Positions 37,421 to 49,854 of a stretch of 64,000 nt of DNA are shown here, piece after piece (within the stretch, counting starts at the first letter, position 1; each line of letters opens with the position of its first letter). Both the position numbers and the translations under genes were made by a program. Origin of the DNA: Pomacea canaliculata (taxonomy: Eukaryota > Mollusca > Gastropoda > Architaenioglossa > Ampullariidae); contig NC_037593.1 in the NCBI RefSeq assembly GCF_003073045.1, positions 12,904,735 through 12,968,734 of the forward strand, written 5' to 3'. The notes beneath the pieces were generated by a model. That model had not been told where the DNA came from. It did not search any database and saw nothing but the letters and a program-made list of their open reading frames with translations.

Positions 37421-39390
37421 TTGTTTGTTGATGTGTGGAGGTGTGGGACACAGCCAAGCTTTATCAACATTTACAGTCGCTTGTGTTTCCACGTGTCGCA
37501 TCCTGTAGAACTTGATTGTTCACTTGAACATGTGATGACGGGTGCAGTGAATCGTTTATACTTACCCACAGACTGACTGAGCATGCCACGACTTCTTGTT
37601 TCTCCTTTTTACCACAGTGTGGTCAGTCTCTGTGTTTGAAGGATTTATTTAAATACTTTTTTTAGTGGTGCTGAGTTGTTTTTGAACTCACAATCTTCAT
37701 CTGTGGTATGTGAACATTTTCATTATAGTTGTACCGGTTGTGACTGAATCGTCATAATGGAGAGTCTTTCACGGATTATTTTGAGAAATAATTATTTGAA
37801 ATTCTCCCCTTCTCCGTTATTTTACGAAATTTTATGTTTTGATAAAACATTTTGCCGATTTTCGCGAAGCTCTCTCACCGCAATATTTTGTTTATCCGAT
37901 GTAACAGATCTGACTCGACTGTAGTCGTAACTCACGGGTGAGTTCAATCAGTCTCATCTAGTACACGTGGAAGTAAAACAAACTCGTTTAATTGGCCGCA
38001 GTCACAGTTGGAAAGAGAACTACATTATATCCACATGCTTTCCCACAAAGAATGGTATATATTGTGTGGAATTTAAACCTAACTGGCTAACAGAGACGAG
38101 AGACGGTAAAAACATGTCAAGAAGACAAGTAGATGTGCCTTACTTTTTCTTAGCTAACCAATGTCTAACTTTTCTAGATGAAAATGTTTTTTTACATATT
38201 TTTCTTTGACTGACTATAGAGTCTGTGAATTTTGTAATTGATTTCTCAACTATTTGTCATCAAAGGTAAGACATTTTCGGTAGCAATGCAATTTTGAATC
38301 ATTTCCAGCAGTCCACAAGTTATAATCATTGAAATTTTAATTTTGCGAACTTTCAAGACATTCTCTAAAGCTACTAAAAATCTCCTCACAATTTCAAAAT
38401 TATCTTCTCACTGATCAGGTTATTAGTGAAAGAAAGTTAATTCTAAAATATTTGTAAGAATGTCACCACAATTTCTAAGTTTAAAGTTATCTGAATTAAA
38501 GAAAATCCTGAAATTAAATTTATCCCCCTTTTCAGTACATTTAAAGTAAAAGTATGTTTGAAAGAAATTGTTTACTTTTTTCCCTCCTTGCCATCCACGT
38601 ATTACTTTTCTACATACACTGAACCTTGATGGTCCAGTGTCTTCATGCATGTTTGGTGGACAGAGTGTAGGTCTCTCCTAACACTTCAAGGGAAATGTAA
38701 TGCCATTGGCTCTCACTCACCCAGAATTTAGTGTGGTTGCCACTGATACTAAAAATTTCTATTTATTCATATTATTTTAATACATATATATAGTAATTAA
38801 AGATAGCTGTTTGTCTTATACCGTTGAAAGCAATGTCTTTGTGTACATGGGGTCCTTTAAACAATATTTTACAGGGATATCTCGCAGCTGCCGACTCAGA
38901 ATTTTACATTGTTGAGAAAAGCCGATGGTATATGTGTTCACAAGTGTCGGAGTTTGTTTTCTCTTTCGGCATAATAAATAATGTAGACTTTCTTTGCTTT
39001 TTTTGTTTTTTTTTATATTTTTTTCATTTTTTTATTTATTATTTTTTCTCTTCCTCTCTCTCTCTCTCTTCTCTCACCTCTGGATTTTGTCTGAATTATG
39101 TTCTGTGAATTGTACTTACCGAATAAGAAAAAATGTAGACAGTTTTCAATTGTTCGTTTTAATTTAGCTTCCGCGCGCTAAGGGTACATAGGGTCATCTG
39201 AGGTCAGAGCGGGACTTTGTGTGTTTGGTACTGGATCAGTCTGTTAGGTTCTAGGATTCTAAATAAAGCTTCATATTATCTACAGAGTCTAGAGAATCAT
39301 GATAATGAATAAAAGGAGTGTAAAACGATACTGGAAAAATGTACTTGACGCCGGGATGTTTCTCATTTCTCAAAAGCAATCTTGCTTTAT
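37421..39390. other. 3' flank of the galactosyltransferase-like gene and spacer
   Basis: Contains presumed 3' UTR, but no AATAAA close to the stop. The first clear ones are at about 38969 and 39263. AT-rich with pyrimidine runs at 39000-39070. No gene or mobile-element end recognised. Confidence 0.4.
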
Positions 39391-41208
39391 GTAGGGTATA
39401 ACTTTCTTCAAAAGTTTGGTTTCATAGAATTTCACCCTCTGTGTATGCAAGGCGTTAAGATCACGTGGGTAAAACTGTAACCTCGCTAACTGAAGTAAAA
39501 TAAAGACAAACAGTCATTTCTATAAACGACTGAAGCTCACGGCGGAGGTTGACACTCATTGCTAGGACAGACACAGGTGTCATCTTCATTTGTGACATTA
39601 GTGACATAGCAGCTGGTATGAAATGCGTTTATTGATATATATATATAATAATATTTACAAACATTCACGAATAAAACGTACAGTGTTATTTGATGCTCAG
39701 ATAAGTAGAAGCTCGTTACTGCATTGTACACAAACTAAATTAAACTCTAGTGAGTATTATTTTTATTGCAATTTAATAATAAATGCTAAACAATACAAGA
39801 TATTTGATCACATTTGAAGTATAGGGAAGAAATGTAACAGTAGCTTCTAACGATTTATGTTTCTGATATAAACATACTAGCATTCATCCTCTGTTCCATT
39901 TTACAACACCAGCACGGGGATATAAAGAAAGAAAAGTTTTTCTTTAGATACTTTCTTCTGTATCAGTGATATCAGTCAAGAGTTCTCATTTATAATTTAA
40001 ACCATTTGAGGTTAAGGTTAAATCAATCAATCCACAAAACAGATTTATGTAAGTCAGTCTGTATCAATCAATCATCACATCAATCAATCAAATCAATCAT
40101 CAATCAATGTCTAGTTACCTCAAACATTCCTGTGGCCAGGTACCCGAAGAGCTGGCCAGAGATTCTCTCCCGAGAAACACAAACATGCGAAGAACGATAA
40201 CCTCGTCATCTGGTTCGTACAGTGTCAGGTTACTTCCCTTACATTTGTGAAATATTCTTGTACCTGCTTCTTCTGTCTTCAAGAGTTGTACGTTTTTTCC
40301 TCGCAAGATGGGAGTCAATAAAACTGAAAAAGGGAAATTTTGCGAAATGTGTACAGCATTAAACTATAATTTGTGGAACACTGGCTGACATTTATTGACT
40401 TCTAACAGGTTTTGTTCCTATCTCCTAAAGTTTTTTAGAAGAATAATTAATTAGAAAACAAATTTTTTTAAAAAGTTTACTTTAAAACGTACTTAATGTT
40501 CCGTGGACCAATGAAAATATAAACTCCTTATTTATGCAAAGAGTTAGTGCCCATTTGTTTCTCATTCATACTAAAAGCAGTGAGTTCAAATTACACAAGA
40601 GCATCATTGCATTTTTATTTTATAGATCGTAAGGTGCCGGCATTTTATTTGTGGATTGTAAATTACTAGGATTTAAGGGATGGTAAGTTGTCGAAGAGTT
40701 GGGAATGGTAGCTGGATGGCAGCACTATTTTATTATGTTTTAGATATTCACTAAGACCTCTTTGTTTTCTTTTCAAGAGTGATTAACTGTATTTGTTAGG
40801 CATTTGGGGAAATGACAATTTTTTTTATTTCTTCCCTCATTTAGCGGGCCATGTAAAATGTACTATTGGCTTGCTTCGCACGTGTTCTCGTGTAAGCTCC
40901 TTTGTAGTCTGTCTCAATCCTCTGGATAAGGATGGCGACTGACGATGTTGTTTTTGTGGGTGCATGTTGTGGTTTTGTTGGAGAAATTTGTGGACAACTT
41001 CGAGTTTTTAAATAGACACAAATTAAGTACTTACTAAATTTTAAAAAAAAACAACACTAAATATCCAATTCTGAACCCATTCAAGTGACAAACATTCATT
41101 TCAGGTGAGTGGTATTTACTTACACATCGTATGTAAGTGAGACCTCATTTCAAGATAAAATCAAAAAACACTTACCACAAATAAAAAGCGAGAAAGTCTC
41201 ATCGCCAT
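39390..41208 (-). pseudogene. CREP relic C (exons 1 and 2 only, frameshifted)
   Basis: Remnant of an A/B-type lectin gene. Exon 1 at 41208-41176 reads MAMRLSRFLFV with a donor, one base shorter than in A and B (33 versus 34 nt), so it leaves phase 0 instead of 1. Exon 2 at 40323-40119 (LTPILRGKNVQLLKTEEAG, FHKCKGSNLTLYEPDDEV) is 205 nt instead of 203; two extra bases in ggccaggtacccg break the frame before the conserved ATGMFE. Left of about 40020, sequence matching the A/B 3' flank (39400-39730) joins directly to intron 2 at a degenerate tcaa repeat, so exons 3-7 are deleted. A unique ~180-bp insertion lies at 39725-39895. Confidence 0.88.
40020..40107. repeat. Degenerate (TCAA)n at the deletion joint of relic C
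   Basis: Interrupted tcaa units in two clusters. The left cluster is fused to what is 3'-flank sequence in genes A and B. This marks the breakpoint of the internal deletion. Confidence 0.8.
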
Positions 41209-41404
41209 TCCTGCTGCCACGTGATTGGTCTGTGGTTGGGTGGATGAAAAGACAGAAACATTTACTGCGAATTTTCTTTCAGCCAAAATAACTGGATGCC
41301 TTTTATTTGTAAGTCATTTTGAGAAAACGTATGAGATAATTGGAGGAACAAGTCCTAAGGGTTCCCGTGTTCTCTCCTTATGTATTTGTTCATTTTACCC
41401 ACAG

Positions 41405-41575
41405 GCAGTTGCAAATTGCACTATGACACCATGACATCCATCCTATGCGATGTCCATGGGAAAGTCTACAGACATCGATTTGACGACGCCGGCTATGACC
41501 TCGCCTCCGTTGTGATAACACCCTCGTCCTCCTGCAAAACTGTATGTGTATCAACATGTGCGGGGTGTTCTCTGG
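41405..41575 (+). other. Orphan exon-like cysteine-rich module
   Basis: A plus-strand open stretch with acceptor ttttacccacag before 41405 and donor CTGG|GTAAGC after 41575, phase 1 in and phase 1 out, 171 nt. It encodes six cysteines (SCKLHYD, LCDVHGK, SSSCKTVC, TCAGCS). Symmetric 1-1 exons are typical of extracellular modules. I do not recognise the family. It lies opposite relic C's upstream intron. No partner exons are evident, so it may belong to an unseen gene or be chance. Confidence 0.35.
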
Positions 41576-41892
41576 GTAAGCGAATCTCTCCTCATGTGCG
41601 ACCTCATTTTTTTGGTAAAAAGAAACCTGGGGAACAACACGCTTTTAACTTTTTTGACTCTAGAATGTCATTCTATCTCTAAGACTGTACTGTGTAAATA
41701 TCCTTTTAAATCTTATTAGTACTCGTGTTTTTATTTAATCGAAAGAGAAAGACATTTAAGACTGAACCAACCATACACCATACCGTAGTGTACAGACAAA
41801 CTGACAGAGTCTACGTGTCGTATAGACAGTCGTATAAACTGAATGTACACAATACCTTAGTTTGTAGACAAACAGTTTTACTGACTACTTAC

Positions 41893-42020
41893 ACAATACC
41901 GTAGTGTGCAGACGAAGAAGAGTTGTCATCAGCACAGATCGTCGTCAGCCTCGTCACTCGCTGTGTTCATGTCGGTGCCGCCTGCAACTCTGCTGCGCTG
42001 TTCACTGGTGGCTATTTATA
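41893..42020 (-). promoter_or_regulatory. TATA promoter and 5' noncoding exon of relic C
   Basis: Minus-strand TATAAATA at 42020-42013. About 120 bases downstream is a donor-like GTAAGTAG (exon end 41893). The intervening sequence shares cgacga and gatgacaa strings with the equivalent region of gene D (47736-47615). The promoter thus survives although the gene body is gone. Confidence 0.6.
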
Positions 42021-44063
42021 GCCTCTTGGAGAAGTTGGGTTAGAATGTCGTTGTCTTTACTCAACTGGCTCCACGTCCGTATATTATCTTTTCTTGGAAG
42101 ATACACTGAGTCCTTCCAACCGCTGCCGCTCTTGAGTGTTCTGCTCCCAGTAATTTTAAGCCATTCATTCACAGCATCTTTTAGGAAGATTGTTGTCTCT
42201 TTTGTTACTACCTGTCCCAATATCACCGGAATAAGGCAGAGGGACTTGGCAGCCTTTTGTCATCAGCAAATCCTCAGGAGGCATCCTTTGTCCATCCTGT
42301 ATCCTCTGTATTTCTGATCATGTACTGGCATGTGAGTTTTCACTCTTGTAATCGTTCTGTAGGTACGCGATGTCTGCATGTATGCATCGTCACTGCAACT
42401 CATTCATTCCACGAAATGAATTCTGACATCTAAAGTGGAGGTAAAACTCTTAATTTACTGAGCTGTCACTACATCCAATCTTTCTAGCAAAACGAGCAGC
42501 TCTCCATTAACTTTTGTTTACTTAGATACCTACTTTTGTAAAACCTAGCAGTCGGTCTTTGACAGCCTGGGTAAAGTTGCTAGTAAAGCATCCTAGCATT
42601 TCAATTCTGTGTTTGTGTTGTATTGAAATATGAAAAAATTAATACAGATATTAAAAAATAGAAGAAATAAAAGATACAAATGTAGTAAGATGCTTTCAAG
42701 AAAATACTTGAAGTGGGAGTGATTCATTTGTGTATTATGTATGCATAAATATATTATAGCCACCCTCACATCCGATAGAACAATCGATAAAATTGGAGAT
42801 CAAAGAACCTTGGAGGTGGAGGACTGGGTCGGTAGCGCCAGTGACCATAAAATATGGACAATTTCTTACCATTTGATTCAACCAAGGAAAGAAAAATTTA
42901 CAGCTTTTTGTTTTTCGTAAATATTTTGAGCTGTTTAACCCATCAAAGCAAAACAAAACAAAACACAGTAACTACTTTTATTTTTCAGACGATCGATGAG
43001 AGAAAAAACTCGGACATATTGTTTAGTAATCGAAGCGATACCTTTTGAAGCAAGAGACTGAGTGAAGGTGAACTAGCAATGGCGTCTTTGAAGTTTCGTA
43101 TACAGAGCAATTAAAAGCAGCAAAGATTGATTACTCTTACAACAATGCTCCCAAGAAGTTTTATTAGTAACCTCCATCCTCATATTTATATTTATTTGTC
43201 TAGTAAAACTCGCCATGGAAAGTATTGCTTTACAGCTATCCAACAAAAAAGCTTAATGTTAAAAGAGTAATCGAGTTACACGATCTATGATATTTTTTTC
43301 TTGTGCTCTGTCCACGATATTTAATTCTTTCTGAGACGGAAATGTCAACAGACTCTTAAATGTCATACTGACAAATGAAATAAGCCTGAGTATCACAACT
43401 GAAGTCGTGTAATGACACTTGAGGAAGATATATTCGTGCCCAAACACAATCTTCTTCTTTGCCAGGTTCGGGCTGGTTTGATTCCCAAAGTGGAGATGAT
43501 AACGGAAGAGGGGTTCCGTCTGTCCAGACGAAGGTGTGGTTAGAATCGACGTCGTTTGCTCCAACCATGAAATAGTAGCGGCCATGATGCAACGTGCCGT
43601 TATCTGAACGAATCAACAGAATCATCGTCATACTCAATATAGAGGTTCATGTAGACATTAGTCTACCCCCACTCTACATTTTGTCTTACTCCGATAATCG
43701 TCACCTTTACCGAGCCTCACTCTCTGCCATCCTACACTGTTATGTAACTACATTTATGGTAAATTAATCGTTTCTTTAGAATGCCACAAAATGTACATGT
43801 CAAAAACAAACAATAGTTTTTGTATCTTCTATTTACTGATATTCTTACATATAGCATACTCAAGTGAAATCTGTTTTTCTCTCATTTACTGTTTTTTTAC
43901 CTGTACAAGGTGAATAAATGAATAATGACTTGTTATAGTATATGTGCGCGTGTATACGTGTGTATTTTATTTGTTGCATTCACATTTTAGTTGATATTGA
44001 ACATTTGCACGGAATACTTTTGACTTTACTCGCTTTAAAAAGGCTTCGGATGTATTCAGGAAG

Positions 44064-44068
<5 letters not shown>

Positions 44069-44102
<34 letters not shown>
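44069..44102. repeat. (CT)n microsatellite
   Basis: About 16 ct units in intron 6 of gene D, upstream of exon 7. Absent at the matching place of gene E, which has a shorter intron 6. Confidence 0.95.
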
Positions 44103-44105
<3 letters not shown>

Positions 44106-44592
44106 CCCACCCCCATCCCCAGCTTCAATCCATTTTCCTAGAATGCACACTATAGTAAATCAGCTAATGTTCATCTACATTTGATAAAACTCATATTTAC
44201 GTAAAAATGTAGGTATAAAATTTAAATACAAGTTAGTCTTAAAGACAATGGAAACGAAGAAATCTTTTTACGTGCTTTAAGATCCTGTTACTGCGATACT
44301 TCTGTGATAATTGTTATTACATTACCCTTAGACTGCGATATGTATATGTTACGTACTCTTAGACTGTATAACTGCCATCCGCAGTCGCTCCACGTCAAGA
44401 TCAGGTAACTTGAGGTCAAACAGGTGAGCGCCATCTTTCCGGCAGGTAGTGTTGGCAGCAACATAGTTCGCTTCGTAAGATGAAACCTTCAGGCAGCTCT
44501 CTAAATGCCACATGTAGCCATCTTTTTGTAGACATCTGTGCTCTGCATCACAAGAAATACAAGAATAAACATTAAGACTACTACTACTATTA

Positions 44593-44672
44593 CGACGACG
44601 ACGACGACGACGATGATGATGATGATGATTGATGGATTGATGATTGATTGATTGATTGATGATGAATATGAT
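44593..44672. repeat. Trinucleotide/tetranucleotide repeats in intron 5 of gene D
   Basis: Runs of acg, gat and gatt units between exons 5 and 6. The homologous intron of E has acg and atg runs of different length. Confidence 0.9.
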
Positions 44673-47383
44673 GATGATGAGTAGTAGACATACCGTCTTC
44701 CCGTGCTTGGCGTGAGCGAATGTGTTCTACTATCTGGCTGACGTTGTCTACCTGTGACATAAATTTTCCCTCCATCGCTGAAAATTTTTCCTCAAATGCA
44801 AACATCCATGTGTCGGTCTTGAATCTGAGGTTTTTCAACTCTTGACTTACGTTTTCTTGATTTACATCCACATAATTTCTTAAGTCAGAAATCAGCTGAT
44901 CGAACTTTCCCTCCAATCTGGATATCTCGCTTCCTACAGTTTGTTGCAGATTATCAAGTCCAGTCTTGCTCTCTGTCTCCATTTTCTGCATTTGCGTCTC
45001 GACAAGCTTCAGTGACTGGCTTATGTTGGTCTCAAAACTATTTTCTGTCTCCACAATAGCTGTGCGTATTTCAGCCAAGCTTTCGTTCAGTTCAACACGA
45101 GTGTCTTCACTCACGTTCCTCACATTCTACAAGATTCTTTTCAACTCCTTTTCTAAGTTCTCGACTTTATTCAGGCAAATATCACTTTTTGACAGAAGAT
45201 TAGCCAGATGAGCTGTCGCGGCCACAGCATTCTGATTGCATCCCAACTCCTGAAAATTGCGGACATTCCTGGTAAAGTCGGGGGCTTGCTGCTGAAGTTG
45301 TGAAAAAGTGTGAAAGGAGACACTTTGCATAGTCATGACCTCGACCTTCTTCTGTGTATGCACCTGTAAGTGTGCACGTGACCTTAGCGGCGACTGGTCG
45401 TCAAGACAACAGAAATCGGGGGCTAGGCAGTCCACCTGACAGGAATATTCGCCAGGGTCCGCCGTGTCGGCAGGTACATCTAGGTAAAAATACTCATGTT
45501 CAAACCCATCGCTGCTTAGCCTGTGACCTGCTGGATCCTGTAAAGATAAAATTACAACATTTGTCTGTCTTTATTTAGTGAAAGACGGCTGTAGACCTGC
45601 AAACAAGTTCACCGTAAATAAGCGCCCACACACACACACATAGATACATAGTCTCTATCGTTCACTACTACTTAGGTACGTCTACAAACATCGAAGAAAG
45701 TGAATAGAAATCTAACATTAATTTCCGTTTCAAACGTATAAAACATGCGTCAAACATAAAAAGTTTTTAACTGTAAAGGGGTCACTCGAGTTTTAAATCT
45801 CATTTGAACGCGTCTAGTATACATTCAAATGCTCTCAATGTTCTTCTCTTTATTATTTATTAACGGTCTTCACATTTCATACTGCTTTCATTTACCGTCC
45901 ATACTGCAGAAACAGGTGGAAATCCAAGTGTTGTAACGTTACCACAGGTCAGGCGAAAAAAACTGCTCTCTGGCAATTCATTTTTCATTACGATTAACTT
46001 CGCGTCGGTTGTTTCAGGGGGTTCTATAGAAAAAATTAATTAAAATGAACGAAATAGTACATTCACACATTGAACCAGTAAAACTGGCTGTATGCCTGAT
46101 ATAAAGAGACGGACAAGTGAGTTGGTTTTAAAGCTAAAAAGTTGTAATTTTCTCTCTCAACATGCCATGTTTATAATTTTCAACTCGATTACAAAACGAG
46201 GGGGAAAGCTGTTAATAGTGTGTGTTCTTTCAATCTTCGTCAGCTTCTTTTTGTATCTATCCATCCATCCGTCTACTCTAACCATGTTTTTTCTTCTGTT
46301 TTTCTTACCTGGGCTTGTGTTAAATACCTTTAATGACAAGTCGGATTGTATTTATGAGTCTTTTCTCAGCAAGGTGGATTTCCACTTGGTATCTTCCAAG
46401 ATCATCTGACGTGAGGTTGCTCAAAGTCACTCTCCCGTCATGCCCCACGACTAGACGACCCTACACAGGTCGTAAAAATAACAACAGAGATTGTATCACA
46501 GAGATAAGTGTCAATAAATACATGTATTAATCAATACATAGATCAATCAGGCCATCTAGTTACCTCAAACATTCCCGTGGCAGGTACCGAGACGCTCGCC
46601 AGAGTTTCTTCTCCGTGAAACACAAACGCGTCAAGAACAGTAACTTGAGGGTTTGGTTCATTCAGTATCAGGTTACTTCCCTTGCACTTGTGAAATATTT
46701 TGCCTGTGTCTTCTGCACGAGAGGGATTTACGAACATTCCTTTCAAGCTGGTCACCGAGAAACCTGAATAAGGATAAAGTGTAAAGGACTATTACGATAT
46801 TACATTAAATGGGAAATATTCTTAATGAGTGTGTAGGGCTAGTTATTATTGAGAAGAAGGGTTCATAAACTAAGTAAAACCAATGTCTACGTTTATGTTC
46901 AGTAAACGTGTACCATAAATATGAAAGTTGTATTTATAACATGAAATTTTGTTGTATTGTTATTACTTTTATTATCAGTCTCTCTTTTAAGCGCACAGGA
47001 ACATTTGTTTTAGATTATCATCAGTAACAATGAAAAGATCGGAATAATAAATAGAAGTCAAAGATCTAAAGCAACAGCAGCACAATATCGTCAAGTAAAC
47101 AATTGTCACAAGCATGTCCAAGCCCTGTAAATTGCCAACATTCACAACCAATAAAATTAAATAACACTAGAGTGAAAGATTCTTTCTCCAGGTTAACAAT
47201 AATGAAGTACACTGCATCTGATGATGTTTTGTAACATCCATCCACGTGCGACTGACGAGGACATATTAGACAAGTGTTAACTACAACAACCTCAAGGCTT
47301 AACAAAGTTCAAATGAAGAAGAAATTTTTTTAAAAAAAAGGCTCACCATAGATGAAAATGAGAAGAAGCAGTCTCAGCGCCAT

Positions 47384-47736
47384 TGCTGCTGCCAGGTGAT
47401 GTGCCTGTTGTCTTGTCGATGAAAACACAGTGCAGTTTCTTACAGGTTTCTTAAGATGATAAACATGTTAATGTGTCAATCACAATGGACATTTGTGACA
47501 CTCGCCAAGGTCTATGTTAGTTTTTACATATCTTGTAACATGTATAACTAACATTCAAGTCAGTGTGTGTGTGTGTACGTGTGAGTGAGAGAGAAAGTCT
47601 TACTGGCTACTTACAAATTATCGTCGAGTGCAGACCGAACAACCTTGTCATCAACACTAGTCGTCGTCAACCTCGTCAATTCGCCTGCTGTCGTCGCTGT
47701 CTGCGCCGCGGTGATGTTGGCCAGAGGCTTTTTATA
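47384..47736 (-). promoter_or_regulatory. TATA promoter and 5' noncoding exon of gene D
   Basis: Minus-strand TATAAAAA at 47736-47729, then GC-richer leader sequence and a donor ATTT|GTAAGTAG (exon end 47615), 350 bases above the start codon at 47383. The same TATA-to-donor layout occurs in relic C. A splice acceptor just above the ATG is plausible but not distinct. Confidence 0.6.
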
Positions 47737-47739
47737 GCG

Positions 47740-48786
47740 TCTTGGACTCGAATCTCGCACGGTGATCACGGAACTGTTTCTACATCCGTATATCCAATTT
47801 TTGTTGTCGGTTTATTTTTGGAAGTTCGTCTTAAGAATGTGTTGCTCTCAGTTATTTTAAACCACTATTCTACAGTATCATACTAACACTGTGTGATTGC
47901 ATGTATACCTCCTTTTTATCGAGGTTTGTTGGCCTTCAAACTGTAACATAAACAACTTCATTCTCCATCTATCTTCTCAGGCAGGTTGAAGGCCATCAGA
48001 TCTTTCTGGTAATATTAAACGCCTGGCAAGTTTCCAGATAAACTAACTGAACTTCTGTATTTCACGAAGTCCTCTGGTCGTTTCATGCAATCTACTAACC
48101 ACCGCAGTTACTCCCAGATGTTCATCCTTACGACCAGTAACAACGGGGATCACAATAACTAGTGTTAATCCAGGGATATATGTATGTCTGGATGTACGTA
48201 CATATTTATGTTTGAATGAATGGGCAAAACGAGAAAAAAAAAGTGAGCGTGGGCTTGCATTTGGTAAACTTATTCATTGCTCTAATTTATTATAAAATAT
48301 TGCAGCACATAAGCAATGCTCGTGCATGATTTTGTAGATCATTGAAATAGTCAAGCAGCCGGACTACAGATAGATATATAGTTGGCACACACACACACAG
48401 ACTAGCTTTCTCTTCCTCTCGTCTGTCTGAGATTCTTTATCAACCTCTTTTTCTCTCTCTTCCTCTTTTACCCCCATCTCCTCTATTTCTACCCGCTCCT
48501 AGCCACCCTCCACCTCACATCCTATTTTGTTTTCCAAGAATGAGTCGCTGTCCTTGACCTGAACTCGTTTCTACGCAGTTTTAACTGTCACGGCCACCAT
48601 CACCGACTCGGTGCAACTGTTCTATGCACGAAGAGTTCAGTGTCAGATTGTTGGTGGGGAGGGTGTGATGTCCGCCAGCCACTGAAATGTAGAATCTAAG
48701 TGTCAAACTTGAACGAAACTTTTGTTATCGTTTTTACTTATTTCGCTAAGTAGTCTGCTACTTTAATGGTTGCTTTATGGTTCAGT
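47740..48786. other. Spacer upstream of gene D
   Basis: No gene recognised. Pyrimidine-rich 48400-48530, short CA run at about 48390-48400. It separates the oppositely oriented D and F promoters together with the SINE that follows. Confidence 0.4.
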
Positions 48787-48798
48787 ATTGTCAATATT

Positions 48799-49095
48799 AA
48801 GGCGGCCCGGTGGCGCAACGGTTAGCGCTGTTAGCGCCTGTCACCAATACAGTGAAGGCTGGTTGCCCTGAGTTCATTTCTCATCTCGGGCATGCTGTTC
48901 TTTCTCTGCACGTGGCATCTGTTTACAGGGCTGGCCGCCCTTCGCCAAGGACGGTCCCAAGCCCGGCTGAAAAAGGAGGAGGGTTGGGCGTGGGGCCAGC
49001 ACCCCCACCCCGTAAAAACAAATCCTTGCTACCGAAACATCGACAACAGTTAAGACTGTAGTCGATGGCCTATGCCCCAGGAGGGGTGAAAGGGC

Positions 49096-49125
<30 letters not shown>
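48799..49125 (+). mobile_element. tRNA-derived SINE with poly(A) and target duplications
   Basis: Head GGCGGCCCGGTGGCGCAACG then GTTAGCGC resembles a tRNA-like A box, and the ggttgccctgagttc stretch about 45 bases on resembles a B box. The body has ggaggagggttgggcgtggg. It ends in about 30 A. The 12-bp duplication attgtcaatatt is perfect (48787-48798 and 49126-49137). A related 3' fragment lies at 4601. Confidence 0.9.
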
Positions 49126-49129
<4 letters not shown>

Positions 49130-49137
49130 TCAATATT

Positions 49138-49850
49138 GTTGACAGTATCGCTGTCAGATGTTTGCCTGTGTCTACGTTGACATGTTACGCAGTGAAACCT
49201 AGCCGGATCGTTTTTCACCTTAAAAGTTACTTTCACGAACATTTATACTGGGAAAAACAATTTCTAAATAGAATTTACTGTAATAATAATAGTAATAATA
49301 ATAATGTATAAAACTGCCTTCATATGCCTGATATTCAATTATTTTTAAATTTTTCTACATTGACCATTGCTGATATCGTATTACACCTACATCTGCAATA
49401 CCACAACCACACAGGAAGTGTTTACATCAGCCAGTTGCCTGCATCCACATACATTTTCTGGAACCCGCTCGGCATTTCTCGCAAGAAGTCCGGGGCTGTG
49501 GGAATGTATATAAAACTCTCTAGAAATGTTTTTCAAGTGATGATTATCTTAGAAGTGTTCTTTTACACATTTTAGGTAAACAGAAATTGCGGACTGTTGG
49601 AAATACAGCGATCACAACTCTGTTGGCTGGTTTGTCGGTCTGTCAGCCTGTCTGTCAAAGGTAAGTATGTTTATTTCGATGATTTACGAGCTCGTGATTA
49701 ATGTTTATTGTACTCTTATAGAAGATTAGTTGAATATTTCTGCGGTCAGATTCACTTCACTGTACTGTTTCACAATGAGAATCAAATGCTTAGTCTCCCA
49801 GCAAGTAAGGCAAGGATGTAGGAACACCTTGAGAGAGGTTCTCACCCTAC
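49138..49850. other. Spacer between SINE and F promoter
   Basis: AT-rich with a taa/taat run near 49285-49305. No gene recognised. A short open frame 49324-49575 has no family resemblance. Confidence 0.4.
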
Positions 49851-49854
49851 AATC

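Larger units (their letters stand above)
43356..47383 (-). pseudogene. CREP-like Ig/C-type lectin gene D (nonsense codon in coiled coil)
   Basis: Exons (minus strand): 47383-47347 (MALRLLLLIFIY), 46763-46564 and 46460-46328 (IgSF1), 46023-45896 and start of exon 5 (IgSF2, RLTCGNV, PGEYSCQV), 45537-44694 (coiled coil), 44542-44357 and 43603-43356 (CTLD). Every junction is GT-AG and phases equal gene B. The sum is 1776 nt (591 residues), but codon 303 is TAG at 45129-45127 where gene E has GAG. The frame stays open on both sides of it, so this is a single recent base change or an assembly error. CTLD motifs: CLKVSSYEANY, VGANDV, WTDGTP, NQPEPGKEEDC, ICQYDI. Truncation would leave two Ig modules and about 60 residues of coiled coil. 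Confidence 0.87.
42610..47740. repeat. D/E tandem duplication, copy D
   Basis: Starts at gtgttgtattgaaatatg (about 42610), matched at about 52429, and continues through the 3' flank and all exons of gene D. The E counterpart, after removing its LINE, is nearly colinear. E has about 290 bp extra in the 3' flank (about 52660-52950) that D lacks, and D has a longer coiled-coil exon. Confidence 0.85.

Noticed and set aside
42735..42956. Frame in the D 3' flank (also in E)
   Set aside because: Not conserved in frame between D and E; treated as 3' flank.
48801..48875. Possible functional tRNA gene
   Set aside because: tRNA-like boxes are followed by a long non-tRNA body, poly(A) and target duplications, so it is a SINE.
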